A stretch of 64,000 nt of DNA from Comamonas serinivorans (GTDB lineage Bacteria; Pseudomonadota; Gammaproteobacteria; Burkholderiales; Burkholderiaceae_C). The position numbers were made by a program, and so were the translations under genes. The notes under the pieces were generated by a model that had not been told where the DNA came from, searched no databases, and saw nothing but the letters and a program-made list of their open reading frames with translations. Below, one piece after another: positions 17,774 through 27,516 of this stretch. The stretch lies in assembly GCF_002158865.1 (NCBI RefSeq), contig NZ_CP021455.1, positions 4,154,001 to 4,218,000 of the forward strand. The letters run 5' to 3'. Within the stretch, counting starts at the first letter, position 1, and the number at the start of each line of letters is the position of its first letter.

Positions 17774-17854
17774 GCCAACTCGCTTCCTTCCGTGCCATCA
17801 ACGGGGTATGAGAGACATGAGTCCCATCAAGTTCACCCAAAACAGACGCCCATG

Positions 17855-17884
17855 AAAAAAGGGCAGGTTACCCTGCCCTTTTCA
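17855..17884 (-). terminator. Intrinsic terminator of the surface-layer-like gene
   Basis: A GGGCAGG/CCTGCCC stem with a 4-nt loop is flanked by six A on one side and four T on the other. On the minus strand it is a strong hairpin followed by a U run, 45 nt beyond the stop codon of the surface protein. The mirrored A/T flanks could make it bidirectional, but the only gene ending here is on the minus strand. Confidence 0.9.
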
Positions 17885-17929
17885 TTCGGCTTGCATCGGC
17901 AACCGGGTTGCCCCGGCTACGCGATGTGC

Positions 17930-19456
17930 TTACCAACGGTGACCGTAGGTGTAGCCGTAGTTGCCGTGGTTGGCAACGTCCTTCAACGAGATGGCCGAGA
18001 AGCCGGTCATCGGCAGGCCAGCCGGAGCCGACGACGGGGCGAACGTGGCCCAACCTGCTTCCGGTGCAGCGTTGTTGATCTTCAGTGCGACCGGCACGTT
18101 GGTCAGCGCGGCGCTCAGCACTTGCGAGCTGGCGCGGTTGAAGGTCAGCGTGAACACTTCACCGCAGTAAGCCGAAGCGGCTTCAGCTGGCGAGAAGCTC
18201 ACCGAAGTGTCCTGGCCGCCTTCTTCGCGGTCAGAGCCCGAGAACTTGCCGCGCAGGCAGATCAGGTCACCCAGTTCACCCTTGTCCACCACACGGGTGT
18301 TGCCCGGGGTGTAGTAAGCCGTGATGGCGGGATTGAACACGCGCGCAACAGCGGTGCTAGCAGCGTTGTAGTCCAGCGCCACGTTGTAGCGACGGGTCGG
18401 TTGCGACACCACCCAGTCGGTATCACCCGGCACCACGGCACCATCCAGCGTCGACACGAACTCGTTCATCACCTTGGCCTTGGCCAGGACGAAGGACAGA
18501 TCGGTAGCTTGTTGATCAGCGACGTAGCCATTCACCAGAGGAGTAGACATGTCAGGCAGGTCCATCCACAGCGGCTCGATGATGGCGCCAGCGCCACCCT
18601 TCAGCAGCGGGTCAGCCGACAGGTTATCCACATTCGCAGCAGCACCAATCGGCTCATCGCTTTGCGGCGAGAAAGCAAAGTTACCTGCCACGCTCACCGG
18701 CTGACCATTGATGGAGCTAAGCGAGCCATCGGTGGCCACCACAGCGGTGTGGGTGCCCGAGAAGGTCGAGATGTTGTCCAGGCGCAGGATGGTCCAGCCG
18801 CCGGTCAGACCGTCGGTGGGGTTGTCCAGGCCAGCTTCACGAGCTTCGTCAGCCGTCACCACCGACGTGTTCAGCACATCGGCAAAGGCAGCGAGATCGC
18901 AAGGTGCAACGCCCTTGACGTGCTTGATGTTCTTGTACAGAGCCGAGCCCGGAGGAACGTCGGCCATGTTCAGGAATTCGACATAACCTTCACGCGTGTG
19001 AGAAGCCAGGGCAGCGTCGCTCAGGCTTTGGTCCAGACGACCCGTGCGGAACGGCACGTTGGTGATGTCCTGGGGCAGCGTGCAGCTGTTGTCGGGCGAG
19101 GTGATTTCCGTCAGACCGTTGACGCCTTGCTTCAGCGAAGCCGTCCACACGTCGCCAGGCGACAGGAACAAGGTGAAGTCCAGGATGTCGTCCGAGTTGG
19201 CCGCGCCACGGAAACGCACCTTCACGGCCTTGCCGTTCACGGTGTCCGTGTTCACCACGCTCAGCAGCGTGTTGTTCTGGCTTTGCGTCGTGAAGTAAGG
19301 CGTGAACAGGTAGTGGCCGACGGCGCTGGGTGCCAGCTGAACTTCCGAGGCGGTCGAACTGCCGACGTCGAACACGGCCAGCGCGTTGGCGGCACCAGCA
19401 AAACCCAAGCCACTGACAGCGACTGCAGCGCTCAGTGCCAAGATGCTCTTTTTCAT
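17930..19456 (-). CDS. Secreted surface-layer-like protein
   Basis: This 508-aa protein has a clean signal peptide (MKKSILALSAAVAVSGLG, cleavage near GAANA-LA) and no membrane segment in the mature part. It begins with HYLFTPYFTTQSQNNTLLSV and ends in a Tyr/Gly/His-rich tail GYTYGHRW. It has several cysteines that could form disulfides. From memory it resembles the secreted surface proteins of Delftia and other Comamonadaceae linked to S-layers or 'nanopod' tubes; this needs a database search. Its location just after a complete type II secretion operon suggests it is the cargo. The ATG at 19456 was chosen for the GGAG nine nt upstream; an in-frame ATG 15 nt earlier lacks one. It has its own promoter region and a strong terminator, implying high expression. 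Confidence 0.72.
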   Translation of the reverse strand: MKKSILALSAAVAVSGLGFAGAANALAVFDVGSSTASEVQLAPSAVGHYLFTPYFTTQSQNNTLLSVVNTDTVNGKAVKVRFRGAANSDDILDFTLFLSPGDVWTASLKQGVNGLTEITSPDNSCTLPQDITNVPFRTGRLDQSLSDAALASHTREGYVEFLNMADVPPGSALYKNIKHVKGVAPCDLAAFADVLNTSVVTADEAREAGLDNPTDGLTGGWTILRLDNISTFSGTHTAVVATDGSLSSINGQPVSVAGNFAFSPQSDEPIGAAANVDNLSADPLLKGGAGAIIEPLWMDLPDMSTPLVNGYVADQQATDLSFVLAKAKVMNEFVSTLDGAVVPGDTDWVVSQPTRRYNVALDYNAASTAVARVFNPAITAYYTPGNTRVVDKGELGDLICLRGKFSGSDREEGGQDTSVSFSPAEAASAYCGEVFTLTFNRASSQVLSAALTNVPVALKINNAAPEAGWATFAPSSAPAGLPMTGFSAISLKDVANHGNYGYTYGHRW

Positions 19457-19522
19457 AGCTATGAACTCCATTGAAAAAATGAGATTGCAAGACCCAAGCG
19501 AGTTCTTGGAAATGCAACCTCC

Positions 19523-19552
19523 ATCCTACCACGCGTGCTTTTGCTCCAACAA
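19523..19552 (-). promoter_or_regulatory. Candidate sigma-70 promoter of the surface-layer-like gene
   Basis: On the minus strand TTGTTG (19547–19552) and TAGGAT (19523–19528) are spaced by 18 nt, giving a leader of about 60 nt. The upstream operon ends in a terminator at 19646–19679, so a promoter must lie in this interval. The match is moderate and unproven. Confidence 0.35.
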
Positions 19553-19645
19553 CCTGCGTTTTCGCTTTTGAACCTGTTGTTGTTTTGGCGCAAACCATAG
19601 CAACAAACTCAGGAATCATCGGGGTTGACGCGCCACAAGCCTCAT

Positions 19646-19679
19646 GAAAAAGGCCCGCACCATATGAGGCACGAGCCTG
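19646..19679 (-). terminator. Intrinsic terminator after the type II secretion operon
   Basis: On the minus strand GGCTCGTGCC pairs with GGTGCGGGCC (with G-U pairs) and is followed by a five-T run. It lies 64 nt beyond the stop of the lipoprotein gene, separating the gsp operon from the surface-protein gene. Confidence 0.8.
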
Positions 19680-19743
19680 AATTCACTGCTTGAAACGGGC
19701 GCAGCTGCTGCTTGCGCCTTTACCTCAGGCCACCCGACTGGCC

Positions 19744-20187
19744 TCAAGGCGCTTGATAGAACCACCATTGGCCATCTTCGCGCACCCACGGTTCGTCGAA
19801 ATACGACGACACGTTGTGTGTCTGGTTGCGAGGAACACCGGGAAGTGGCGCCCTGACGGTGGCCGCAATGCGCACCTTGACCTGGCAGCGCTCAGCTTCG
19901 CACTTGGCACTGTGCACATCGGCCTTGGTCCAGCGGCCACTGGTGCCAAACTGGTTGCGGAAATCCTCTTCCGACACCAGGGCGCGATAACTGGGGGGCG
20001 CATAGGTGTAGGCCTTCTTGAAATCCCGGGCCACGAGCGCATCCCAACGTGCTTGTGCGCGAGCCATGACTTGCTCTTCAGACGTCTGGGGTTGCAGTGC
20101 AGCACAGGCGCTCAGTGCCAGGACAGAAGCTGTCACGGCAGCGACGCGGGTCCAGCGGGCGAAAGGGATGTGGGTCAATGAGGTCAT
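19744..20187 (-). CDS. Small lipoprotein ending the type II secretion operon
   Basis: This 147-aa protein has a lipoprotein signal peptide with lipobox LSAC (LALSACAAL). The mature region has no motif I can name with certainty; it contains two cysteines in a CEAERCQVKVRI segment and an aromatic C-terminus (DGQWWFY). The gene overlaps the gspD stop by ATGA, so it is translated with the secretin. A pilotin-like or accessory envelope role is a guess from position only. A terminator follows, marking it as the last gene of the operon. Confidence 0.8.
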   Translation of the reverse strand: MTSLTHIPFARWTRVAAVTASVLALSACAALQPQTSEEQVMARAQARWDALVARDFKKAYTYAPPSYRALVSEEDFRNQFGTSGRWTKADVHSAKCEAERCQVKVRIAATVRAPLPGVPRNQTHNVSSYFDEPWVREDGQWWFYQAP

Positions 20188-22714
20188 TGGGATTGTCCTT
20201 CCTCAGGAATGGAAATTTGGGGCTTGGGGATGGTGGGGGCGACGGATCTTCCTGGGGTGCCCAGGGTTTCCCAGCCCGCACTCGAGATGCCTTTCATGCG
20301 ATCGCGCAGCTCCTGGCTGACTTCACGGGCTTCGGCGTCGCTGCGGATGACGCGCGGGGTGATGACCAGGAGCAGCTCGGTGCGCTCCCCTGAATTGGCG
20401 TGCTCGCCAAATAAAGCACCAACCAAAGGTATCGAAGAAAGGAAGGGCAGCCCCCCCTTCCTGGTTGTATCTTTTTGTTTAATCAACCCCCCCAACACCA
20501 TGGTCTCGCCTGACCGGACAGCCACTTTCGAGCTCATGGTGCGCTGCTTGAAGGTTGGCGCTTCAGTGTTGCCGACTGGCCGATCCTCACCCACATCGGT
20601 GACCTCTTGGTCGATCTCTAAAGTCACCAGATTGCCGGCATTGACCTGAGGCGTGATGTTCAAGATGACCCCGGTGTCCTTGAACTCGTAATTGGTGACC
20701 AAGTTGGTCGTCGTGGTCCCGGTGTAATAGTTGGACGACTGGACGGGAATCTGATCGCCCACCGAAATGGCTGCGGTGTGGTTGTCCATCACCATCAACG
20801 AGGGATTGGAGAGGTATCTCACATTGCTGTTGCTGCTGTAGGCCTCCAGCAAGGCAACCGGATTGCTGGAGTTTCGCAGCATGTAGGTAAAACCCGCTGC
20901 CCCCAGATTCGACGTGGCCCCCGGCATGGTCACTGCTTCATTACCCACACCTCCTGAGCCGCCATAACGCCCAATGCCTGCACCACTGAAATTCCATTTG
21001 GCACCAAAACTCATGCCATCGCTGAGCGACACCTCCACGATGCTGGCGTCGATCAGCACCTGCGCGCGCGGAATGTCCAGGCGCTTGAGCGTGGTCTCGA
21101 TGCGCGCGTACTCGGCCGGCTTGGCGTGGATGAGCAGCGTGTTGTTGATGTAATCGGCCATCACGCGCACGGTATCGCTCAGGGCAACGGTGGCGACGTT
21201 CCCGCCCGCACCGTTGGCGCCGCCTTGTGCGCCCATGCCCGCGCCCCCGGCACCGACGCGCGAGTTCAACGAGCCAAAGCCCGACGAACCCGAGCCGAAG
21301 CGCGAGTTGTTGCTGAGGCTGCTGCGTGTGTTGTTCTGGTTGCCAGAGTAACGGCTCAGGTTGTTGTTGCTGGTGATGCCGTTGCGCGTGGTGGCGCCGG
21401 CTGCGCCGCCCAGACCGGGCGCCACGCCGGTGGCCCCCGTGGACGCACCAAAGGCGTTGGTGCCGCCATAGATGCCGTTGAGCAGTTCGGCGAGGTGGTC
21501 GGCCGAGCCATTGCGCACCTTGTAGACAAAGAGCTGGGGCTCGGCGCTGTTGAGGTTGGGGCGGTCGAACTGCTCGATCCAGTAGCGGATTTCGTCGATG
21601 TAGGCCGCGCGCGGCGTGACGACCATGATGGCGTTGATGCGCTCGATGGGCAGGATGCGGACCGCACCGAACAGCGGGCTGTTTTCGCCCAGGCCGGCAG
21701 CACCCGCCGCAGCTGCAGCCGCTGCGGCCATCTGCCCCCTTGGGCACCCGGTCGGGCCGGTGTGGGCGTCGCAGGGCGACCGGCTGCTGGCGCGCCCGCA
21801 GTGGCAGCACCGCCACTGGCGCCACCGGCCAGAAGCTGCAGCGCCGCCTGCACGTCTTCGACCGAGCTGTGCTTGAGCGGGAACACCCCGACCGACATAC
21901 CGCGCAGCAAATTCACGTCAAAGGTGCGCACGATGTCCATCCAGCCCTCGGCTTCGGCCCGGGTGCCGCGCATGACGAGGATGTTGCGCGTGGCGTCGAC
22001 GCGCACGATGGCTTCGGCCGGCACCATGGGGCGCAGGATGTTGGCCATTTCGCCCACGCCCAAGTATTGGGGCGCGATGATGATGGCGCCATACCCCGGC
22101 GCCATGCCCCGGCTGTCGGCCAGTCGCGGTGCCGACACGATGCCCCTGAGGGACTCGGGCGTGCCCACGTGGTAGATGCCACGCGAATCCTGCGCCATCA
22201 CGATGCCGTTGACCTGCAGGGCGGTTTCGAGCAGCAGCAAGGCCTTGTCGGCGCTCACCTCGCCGCGCGTGGTCAACGTGATGTTGCCGTTCAGCGGCGG
22301 ATGCACCACGTAGTCGACCTTGAGCAGGTCGCGCAGCATGACGTGCACAACCTCGCCCGAGGGCGCGTTCTCGAATTTGAAGGCGCTGACCGGGCCCTTG
22401 ATGGCACCCGGGCTGGGCTTGGCCCGGAAGGTGCGGTCATCGCCCCGGATGATGACGGGGTCGCGGTCCTCCACGTCTGCGCGATCTCGCGCCAGATCGG
22501 CCACGGGCTGCGGTTGAGCGGCAGAGGACTCGGACGCGGCAGGGGCTGCCTGCGGCAGGGGCTGCGTCAGCGCCGGACCCACAGGCCCCGCACCCAGCGG
22601 CCGGCCTGGCGAATTGGCACAGGCCGTCAGCGCGCCCACCGTCAGCAGGATCAGCGAGGAAGAGAAAGAACGAGCAAAGAACATGGTCAGTCTGGCGTTG
22701 GGTGGTCGCGTCAC
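20184..22714 (-). CDS. gspD: Type II secretion outer-membrane secretin, frameshifted as sequenced
   Basis: GspD forms the multimeric outer-membrane channel of the type II system. The N-terminal part (22714 to about 21740) carries a lipoprotein-like signal (LTVGALTACANS), the N0 domain and N1/N2 repeats (VFPLKHSSVEDVQAALQLL). The C-terminal part (from about 21731 down) carries N3, a Gly/Asn-rich spacer and the secretin core with SLMVMDNHTAAISVGDQIPV and LGGLIKQKDTTRKGGLPFL. The two halves are in different frames. The shift falls at a C5 run (21735–21739); one extra C would give GAQGGQMAAAA and one continuous protein of about 840 aa. Sequencing error or true frameshift cannot be decided here. 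The start is GTG at 22714 (GTGA overlap with the upstream gene) or ATG at 22684. Confidence 0.85.
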
Positions 22715-23448
22715 CGGGTTGCGCTGGCGGGCCGGCGTCGCGAAGGAACGCTGCCACCGAAAGGAATCTGGATGGCGCCGGGCTTGGCCTCGGGCCTGCC
22801 ATTCGGCTGGCCCGTCCCCAGCACTGGCGGGCTGGGGGGACGGCGAGGCGGCTGCGGTGCAGCCTGGGGCGGTGGGCGTACAGCGTCAGCCCGGGGCGCC
22901 ACCGGCTTGGGCGAGGCCTTGCCGGCGTCCCCTGCATCGGGCGCGGACGCATGGGCGTAGGGCAGGGTCAGGGTGCGTTTCTCGTCACCTTTGTGGAAAC
23001 GGACATCGCGGCCCGTGACGCCATCCACCTGCCAATCGCCCACCTGGTCGCCCACCTTCAGGAAGCGCGACTCGCCATCGACCTGCGCGAGCGCGCCGGT
23101 CAGGCGCGGGCCTGCCACGATGCCCGTGAGCACCACCTTGTCGAGCGCAATGGGCGGCGGGGCGGCGGGCTTGTCGTCTTCGGGCTCGGGGGCGGCCACA
23201 GGGCGACGCGCAGCAGCGAACAGCGGCCGGTCCAGCACCTCGGGATAGGCGCGGGTCACGGCGGGATTGGCCGCCAGCACGCCATTGGCGGCATCATCCA
23301 GGTTGACGCCTTGGGGCGCCGGGGCTTGCCAGATCGTATGGCGCAGCACGCCCTGCGGCCCCAGCCACACGGCAGCCAAAGCCACCGCCAGCACGGCATT
23401 GACGCCCACCAGAGCGGGCACGAAGCGTCCGGTCATGCGCACACTCAT
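22711..23448 (-). CDS. Type II secretion inner-membrane protein, GspC/GspN type
   Basis: This 245-aa protein has one N-terminal membrane helix (VLAVALAAVWLG) and a periplasmic part. The periplasmic part contains a homology-region-like segment at about 110-170 (DKVVLTGIVAGPRLTGALAQ, FLKVGDQVGDWQVDGVTG), as in GspC, which links the inner-membrane platform to the secretin. No PDZ domain follows; the C-terminus is proline-rich. It sits directly between gspM and gspD, overlapping both (ATGA, GTGA). Annotators variously call this position GspN or GspC in betaproteobacteria; the HR-like segment favours a short GspC. Confidence 0.8.
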   Translation of the reverse strand: MSVRMTGRFVPALVGVNAVLAVALAAVWLGPQGVLRHTIWQAPAPQGVNLDDAANGVLAANPAVTRAYPEVLDRPLFAAARRPVAAPEPEDDKPAAPPPIALDKVVLTGIVAGPRLTGALAQVDGESRFLKVGDQVGDWQVDGVTGRDVRFHKGDEKRTLTLPYAHASAPDAGDAGKASPKPVAPRADAVRPPPQAAPQPPRRPPSPPVLGTGQPNGRPEAKPGAIQIPFGGSVPSRRRPASATR

Positions 23449-24041
23449 GGCTTGGCCCTCAACACGAACAGGGTCAGTTGGGCCGTGGCTTTCAACACCT
23501 CGGGCTCTTCGGGCGGTGGCGGCTGGCCCCGCGCGACACGCCGCGGCGCGGCGCGCTGGCCCTGCGCCGTGAGCTGCAGGGTGTCGCTGTAAATGACGGG
23601 CTCGACGCGGCCCAGGGCCTGCAGGAAGCGGGTCATGGCGTCGTAGTCCCCCTCGACACGCAGGTTCAGGCCAATGCGTTCCAGGCCGTTGTCGTCGCGC
23701 GCCGGCATCACCTGGCTGCTGACCACACCCAGCTTGTTGTCACTGGCCAGCTCACGCACGCGCTGCAAAGCCTCGTTGCCGGCCTGACCGGCTTCGGCGG
23801 TCGCGGGGTGAACGTAGCGTGCGTAGTTGCCCGCCAAATCCTGCTGAAGGGCGGCCAGCTTGTCCTTGTCCTGAATCAGGCCGGTCATCATGGCGTAGCG
23901 CGGGTTCACATCCTTCAGGCGGTCTTGCGCCCAGGCGTGCTTTTGCAACAACCAGCCGGCGCCACCCAGCACGATGGCCGCCAGCACGGCGGCAAACAAC
24001 AGCAGCCACAGCCATTCGGGGCGGGGTTTGCGCGGGTTCAT
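23445..24041 (-). CDS. gspM: Type II secretion inner-membrane protein M
   Basis: This 198-aa bitopic protein has a short cytoplasmic start (MNPRKPRPEW), one membrane helix (WLLLFAAVLAAIVLGGAGWL), a helical stretch (KDKLAALQQDLAGNYARYV) and a ferredoxin-like periplasmic domain. This is the GspM layout, partner of GspL in the assembly platform. The ATG at 24041 is chosen for GGAGGT six nt upstream; the open frame runs further 5' without support. A 61-nt gap separates it from gspL, and the stop overlaps the next gene. Confidence 0.85.
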   Translation of the reverse strand: MNPRKPRPEWLWLLLFAAVLAAIVLGGAGWLLQKHAWAQDRLKDVNPRYAMMTGLIQDKDKLAALQQDLAGNYARYVHPATAEAGQAGNEALQRVRELASDNKLGVVSSQVMPARDDNGLERIGLNLRVEGDYDAMTRFLQALGRVEPVIYSDTLQLTAQGQRAAPRRVARGQPPPPEEPEVLKATAQLTLFVLRAKP

Positions 24042-24102
24042 GAACACACCTCCGTGCTGCACATTGCGGTGCTCGCACGCTTCGAAGCGGCCAGACGCTT
24101 GC

Positions 24103-25290
24103 TCATGCGGCCTCCCGGGTCTTGGACAGGCCATAGCGACCCGGATCCAACCGAATCTCGATGGTGAAATTTTCCTTGCTGGCACCCGCCGGCCGCGTGG
24201 CGGGCGATGGCAGGCGCACATCCTTCACGCCGTCTTGCTTGAGCAACACCTGCACCAGCGCTGCGGCGTCGTCGGCGTTGCCGGTCACGGTGACCTTGTC
24301 GCCCTCGATGCGCAGGGTGTTCAACCAGGCCGAATCGGGCAAGGCCCGGGTCACCAGATCGAGCACCGGCAAGGGCGCCAATTGCGACTTGAGCACATCG
24401 CCCACGCCGCGCAACGCCTCGGCCTGCTTGACCAGGGCTTCGCGCTGGGCCATCTGGGGCGCCACCTCCTGGCTGACGCGGTCCAGCGCGGCCTGCGCCT
24501 GGACGGCCCGCGAGCGGGCCTGCAATACCGGCGTGGCCACGAGGGCGGCCAGCAACACGGCCGCCAGCCCCACCAGGGCAACGCGCCCGGCACGGCCTTT
24601 GGCCACCAGGGCCTGACGATGGGCTTCGCCGCCGGTGCTGAACGCAATGGGGCGAATGGGTTGGGCCGCCACGCCATTGGAGGCAGGTATGGCGCCATCG
24701 CCGTTGGCAGTCAAACGGGAATCGGGCAATACCCAGACCTCGATCGATGTCTCAGGCACCTCGACCGGGGCCAGCCCTTGCGCCGCCAGCGCGGCCTGGG
24801 CCTGAACCAGACTCTGCTCGATCTGCTTGCGCGAGGTCAGCGCCATGTGCACGGTCTGCGTGGCGGCGCCCTTGGCGGGCGGCACCACGGCAAAGCCGGA
24901 GACGGTTTGCGCAGCACCAAACGGGCTGATGGAGGCGGCCTCGAGCGCCACGGCCGCGGCCACGTCGCCGGTGTTGAGCAGCGGCAGCGTGAGGTTGCGC
25001 TCGAGCACCGCCTCGGCCGGCAGCTCCAGCGCCAGTGCGGCATTGGCCGGCAGCTGGTCGACCGCCGCCGGCACCATGGCGCCATGGCGCCACCACCAGC
25101 CGGTGATGCGGCCATCGGCCTGCAGCAAGCGCACCGGAACGGGGGCGGTCAGCGCCCGCAGGCCGGGCAGGTCCAGCAGCAGCTCGGCCGCACCGCGCCA
25201 TTGGCTCGGCCACTGGCTCAGGTCCATGCCGAAGAAACGGGAATTGTCTGAAAGGGAAAGGGCCATGGGGATGGGGTGTTGCAGGGTCAC
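24103..25290 (-). CDS. gspL: Type II secretion inner-membrane protein L
   Basis: This 395-aa protein has a cytoplasmic actin-like/PilM-like part (about 1-240), one membrane helix (VALVGLAAVLLAALVATPVL), a coiled linker and a PilN-like ferredoxin domain (about 310-380, WLNTLRIEGDKVTVTGNAD). GspL recruits the ATPase GspE to the membrane platform. The GTG at 25290 immediately follows the gspK stop (TGAGTG); an in-frame ATG at 25266 is the alternative. Sequence similarity to GspL is weak, as usual for this subunit, but order and architecture fit. Confidence 0.82.
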   Translation of the reverse strand: MTLQHPIPMALSLSDNSRFFGMDLSQWPSQWRGAAELLLDLPGLRALTAPVPVRLLQADGRITGWWWRHGAMVPAAVDQLPANAALALELPAEAVLERNLTLPLLNTGDVAAAVALEAASISPFGAAQTVSGFAVVPPAKGAATQTVHMALTSRKQIEQSLVQAQAALAAQGLAPVEVPETSIEVWVLPDSRLTANGDGAIPASNGVAAQPIRPIAFSTGGEAHRQALVAKGRAGRVALVGLAAVLLAALVATPVLQARSRAVQAQAALDRVSQEVAPQMAQREALVKQAEALRGVGDVLKSQLAPLPVLDLVTRALPDSAWLNTLRIEGDKVTVTGNADDAAALVQVLLKQDGVKDVRLPSPATRPAGASKENFTIEIRLDPGRYGLSKTREAA

Positions 25291-26169
25291 TCAGGACCCG
25301 ATGGCCTGGACGTGCCGCGATTCACGAAGCACACGCCAGGGCGCCACCTTCGAGTAAGTCTGGCCCAGCGCGACGTCCTGGGTCACGCGCAGCATTCTGC
25401 CTGCTTCGAGCGGGATGTCGGCTTGCATTCGGTAATGGTCGGTGGGGCTGGCTTGCACGTAACGGCGCTCGAGGCTGCTGGTGTCCGCCTCGGCGGCGCC
25501 TTGTTCACGGCCCTGTGTGATCTGGTCGACCACGCCTTGGTTCCCGCCCGACAGCACAGCCAGCACCTCGGGAGGCGCCGCCAGCGGATTCACCCGCGTG
25601 TTGCTCGGCAGGTCGGTCACCAGCAAGGGGCGCACGCGGGCCAGGATGTCGTAGTCCATGCCGGGCACCAGCATCAGGTCGTCCACGTGTTCAAACAGGC
25701 GCTTGTTCATCCCCGAGCTGCGGCGGCCGGTCGGCGACTCTTGCGGGCGCTCGTCGCGCCAGGCCACGGCCTCCTCGGCCAATGCCCGGGCCTGGCCACT
25801 GGGCAGACCCGCCCCCACGGTGAACACATCGGCCAGCAGCTCGGCCGACGCGCCATTGAGGTTGATCCAGCCATTCAAGGGCGCGGCCTGCACCTGCACC
25901 ACCGTGCCCTGCACCTCGAACTCGCTGGCGAGGATGCCCGGTTCGCGCTTGCCTTCGGCCAGCATGGCCTGCAGCGCCAGCGCGAACGCGGCCTCGGCCA
26001 TGGCCTGGGCCGACACCTGATCCCGCACCAGCCCTGTGGCGCGGATGTGCTGCTGCACGGTGTGGGTCGCGCCCAGCACGAGGATGCTCATGGCGGCCAC
26101 CAGCCACAGCACCGCGATGAGGGCCATGCCGCGCTGACCGCGGGTGAAGGGGGTTTTCGACGGGTTCAT
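25291..26169 (-). CDS. gspK: Type II secretion minor pseudopilin K
   Basis: This 292-aa minor pseudopilin has the prepilin signal TRGQRG-MALIAVLWLVAAMSIL, where the pre-peptidase cuts after the glycine. A large globular domain follows (SAM-like helices around GLPSGQARALAEEAVAWRDE). GspK caps the pseudopilus tip with GspI and GspJ. It is close to the usual length of about 300 aa. Start and stop overlap or abut gspJ and gspL, indicating tight coupling. Confidence 0.9.
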   Translation of the reverse strand: MNPSKTPFTRGQRGMALIAVLWLVAAMSILVLGATHTVQQHIRATGLVRDQVSAQAMAEAAFALALQAMLAEGKREPGILASEFEVQGTVVQVQAAPLNGWINLNGASAELLADVFTVGAGLPSGQARALAEEAVAWRDERPQESPTGRRSSGMNKRLFEHVDDLMLVPGMDYDILARVRPLLVTDLPSNTRVNPLAAPPEVLAVLSGGNQGVVDQITQGREQGAAEADTSSLERRYVQASPTDHYRMQADIPLEAGRMLRVTQDVALGQTYSKVAPWRVLRESRHVQAIGS

Positions 26170-26870
26170 CGCTGGACGTCTCCACCGCCGAACTTGATCG
26201 GTTCATTGCTGGGGTCGGCGGCCAGCATGCCGCTCACCGGCACCGCCAGCGCGGGCCAGGCGAATGCGCTGTTGTCCATCTCGATCTGCACCACGGCCGG
26301 CACGGCGAACGCACGCGGCACGTTGACGGGGGGCCAGCTGTCCACCCACTGGCCGTTGCGCGCATCCTGGTACGAGAGTTTCAACACGCTCACATCGGGC
26401 GCCAGCACGCGGCGCTCGGCCGCCGACCAGTTGTCGTAGGTGGCGGCGCCGTTCCAGGGCGCGAAGCGCAGCACCAGCGCGCCGTTCTCCAGGCCCAGGT
26501 GCATGTAATGGCGCCCCCCCATGCCGTAGCGCGCGGGCAGCACGCCGATCCAGGACAGCTCCTGCGGCCCGCCGGCAAAGAACACGCGGGGCGCGTTCGC
26601 CTGGGTGGACGCGGCCAGCGGCCGTGCCGAGGCCTCGCTCAGCACATCGCGCAGGAACAGCACCGTGGTGCGGTAATCCTCGGTCTGCGCCACGCGTTCC
26701 TCGATCGCGGTTTCGGTCTGCCCCATGCTGCGCATCGCGGCCGTCAGCAGCAGCATGAGCAGCGAGATCAGCACCAGCGCGATCACCACCTCGATCAGCG
26801 TGAAGCCGTGCTGGCGGCGTGCCGCAGCGCGCCCGCGGGCGCCCCGTCGCGTCGTGCAAGGACTGATCAT
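26166..26870 (-). CDS. gspJ: Type II secretion minor pseudopilin J
   Basis: This 234-aa protein has a basic leader and the class III signal RQHG-FTLIEVVIALVLISLL, with Glu at +5 after the cut site. The C-terminal globular domain (WIGVLPARYGMGGRHYMHLG) matches GspJ of the tip complex. Start and stop overlap neighbours by ATGA. Confidence 0.9.
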   Translation of the reverse strand: MISPCTTRRGARGRAAARRQHGFTLIEVVIALVLISLLMLLLTAAMRSMGQTETAIEERVAQTEDYRTTVLFLRDVLSEASARPLAASTQANAPRVFFAGGPQELSWIGVLPARYGMGGRHYMHLGLENGALVLRFAPWNGAATYDNWSAAERRVLAPDVSVLKLSYQDARNGQWVDSWPPVNVPRAFAVPAVVQIEMDNSAFAWPALAVPVSGMLAADPSNEPIKFGGGDVQR

Positions 26871-27394
26871 GGCGCCTCCGCGTCGACCGGCAGGGTTTCC
26901 AGGCGCTCGGGCCGCAGGCTGCGCAGCGCGAACTCGTGCTCGCGTGAGCCATCGCTCCAGCGCACCACCACCTCGATCTCGTGCAGCCGCGGCGCCTGCG
27001 TCTTGCTGTCGGCCACGGTCGTGAAGCGCGCCGTGCGCACCTGCCAGGCAAACCCTTGCGACACACCCTGCGCGTTCACGCCCTCAGGCGCGATCACGGG
27101 GTTGGCGGCCAGCACCGACTCGGCCAGGCTCATGGCCTGCTCCTGCCCCATCAGCTCGCCCGTGGTGCGCGCGTTGGAGCCCGTCACCTGGTAGAGCATG
27201 CCCAGCGCCAGCGCCATGATGGCGAAGGCGATGAGGACCTCGAGCAGCGAGAAGCCGGCCTGACGGCGGCGCGCGCCAGCGGCAGGGTTGCGGCCCGCTC
27301 GCCATGCACGGCAGGCGGGGACGGCCTGGGCCGCACGCCCTTCTGCCCCCCCGCGCCATGCAGCAGGTGGTGTGCCGCCGGCCTGCAGGCCCAT
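26867..27394 (-). CDS. gspI: Type II secretion minor pseudopilin I
   Basis: The prepilin motif RQAG-FSLLEVLIAFAIMALAL and the small globular domain ending in EIEVVVRWSDG fit GspI, which nucleates the pseudopilus tip. The start is uncertain. The frame is open to 27520, but a 46-bp element occupies 27445–27498, so I place the start at the ATG at 27394; this gives 175 aa with an unusually long Ala/Arg leader of about 48 residues. An internal GTG nearer the prepilin motif is possible. It sits 51 nt after the element and overlaps gspJ. Confidence 0.85.
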   Translation of the reverse strand: MGLQAGGTPPAAWRGGAEGRAAQAVPACRAWRAGRNPAAGARRRQAGFSLLEVLIAFAIMALALGMLYQVTGSNARTTGELMGQEQAMSLAESVLAANPVIAPEGVNAQGVSQGFAWQVRTARFTTVADSKTQAPRLHEIEVVVRWSDGSREHEFALRSLRPERLETLPVDAEAP

Positions 27395-27444
27395 GCGGAC
27401 GACCGAGCAGGCGGCAGCGGTTGTGGCACCATGGCTTGAATTGA

Positions 27445-27498
27445 CAGAGTATGCAGGCACAGTCGTTTCATCACCAACGACAATCACCCCATACTGCT
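27445..27498. repeat. 46-bp symmetric element, copy 5 (gspH–gspI gap)
   Basis: The core is 27449–27494, 46 nt, with central arms GTCGTT/AACGAC. It begins 18 nt after the gspH stop, inside the type II secretion operon, and fills much of the 122-nt gspH–gspI gap. Confidence 0.88.
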
Positions 27499-27516
27499 CA
27501 CATCGAACCCAACCCA

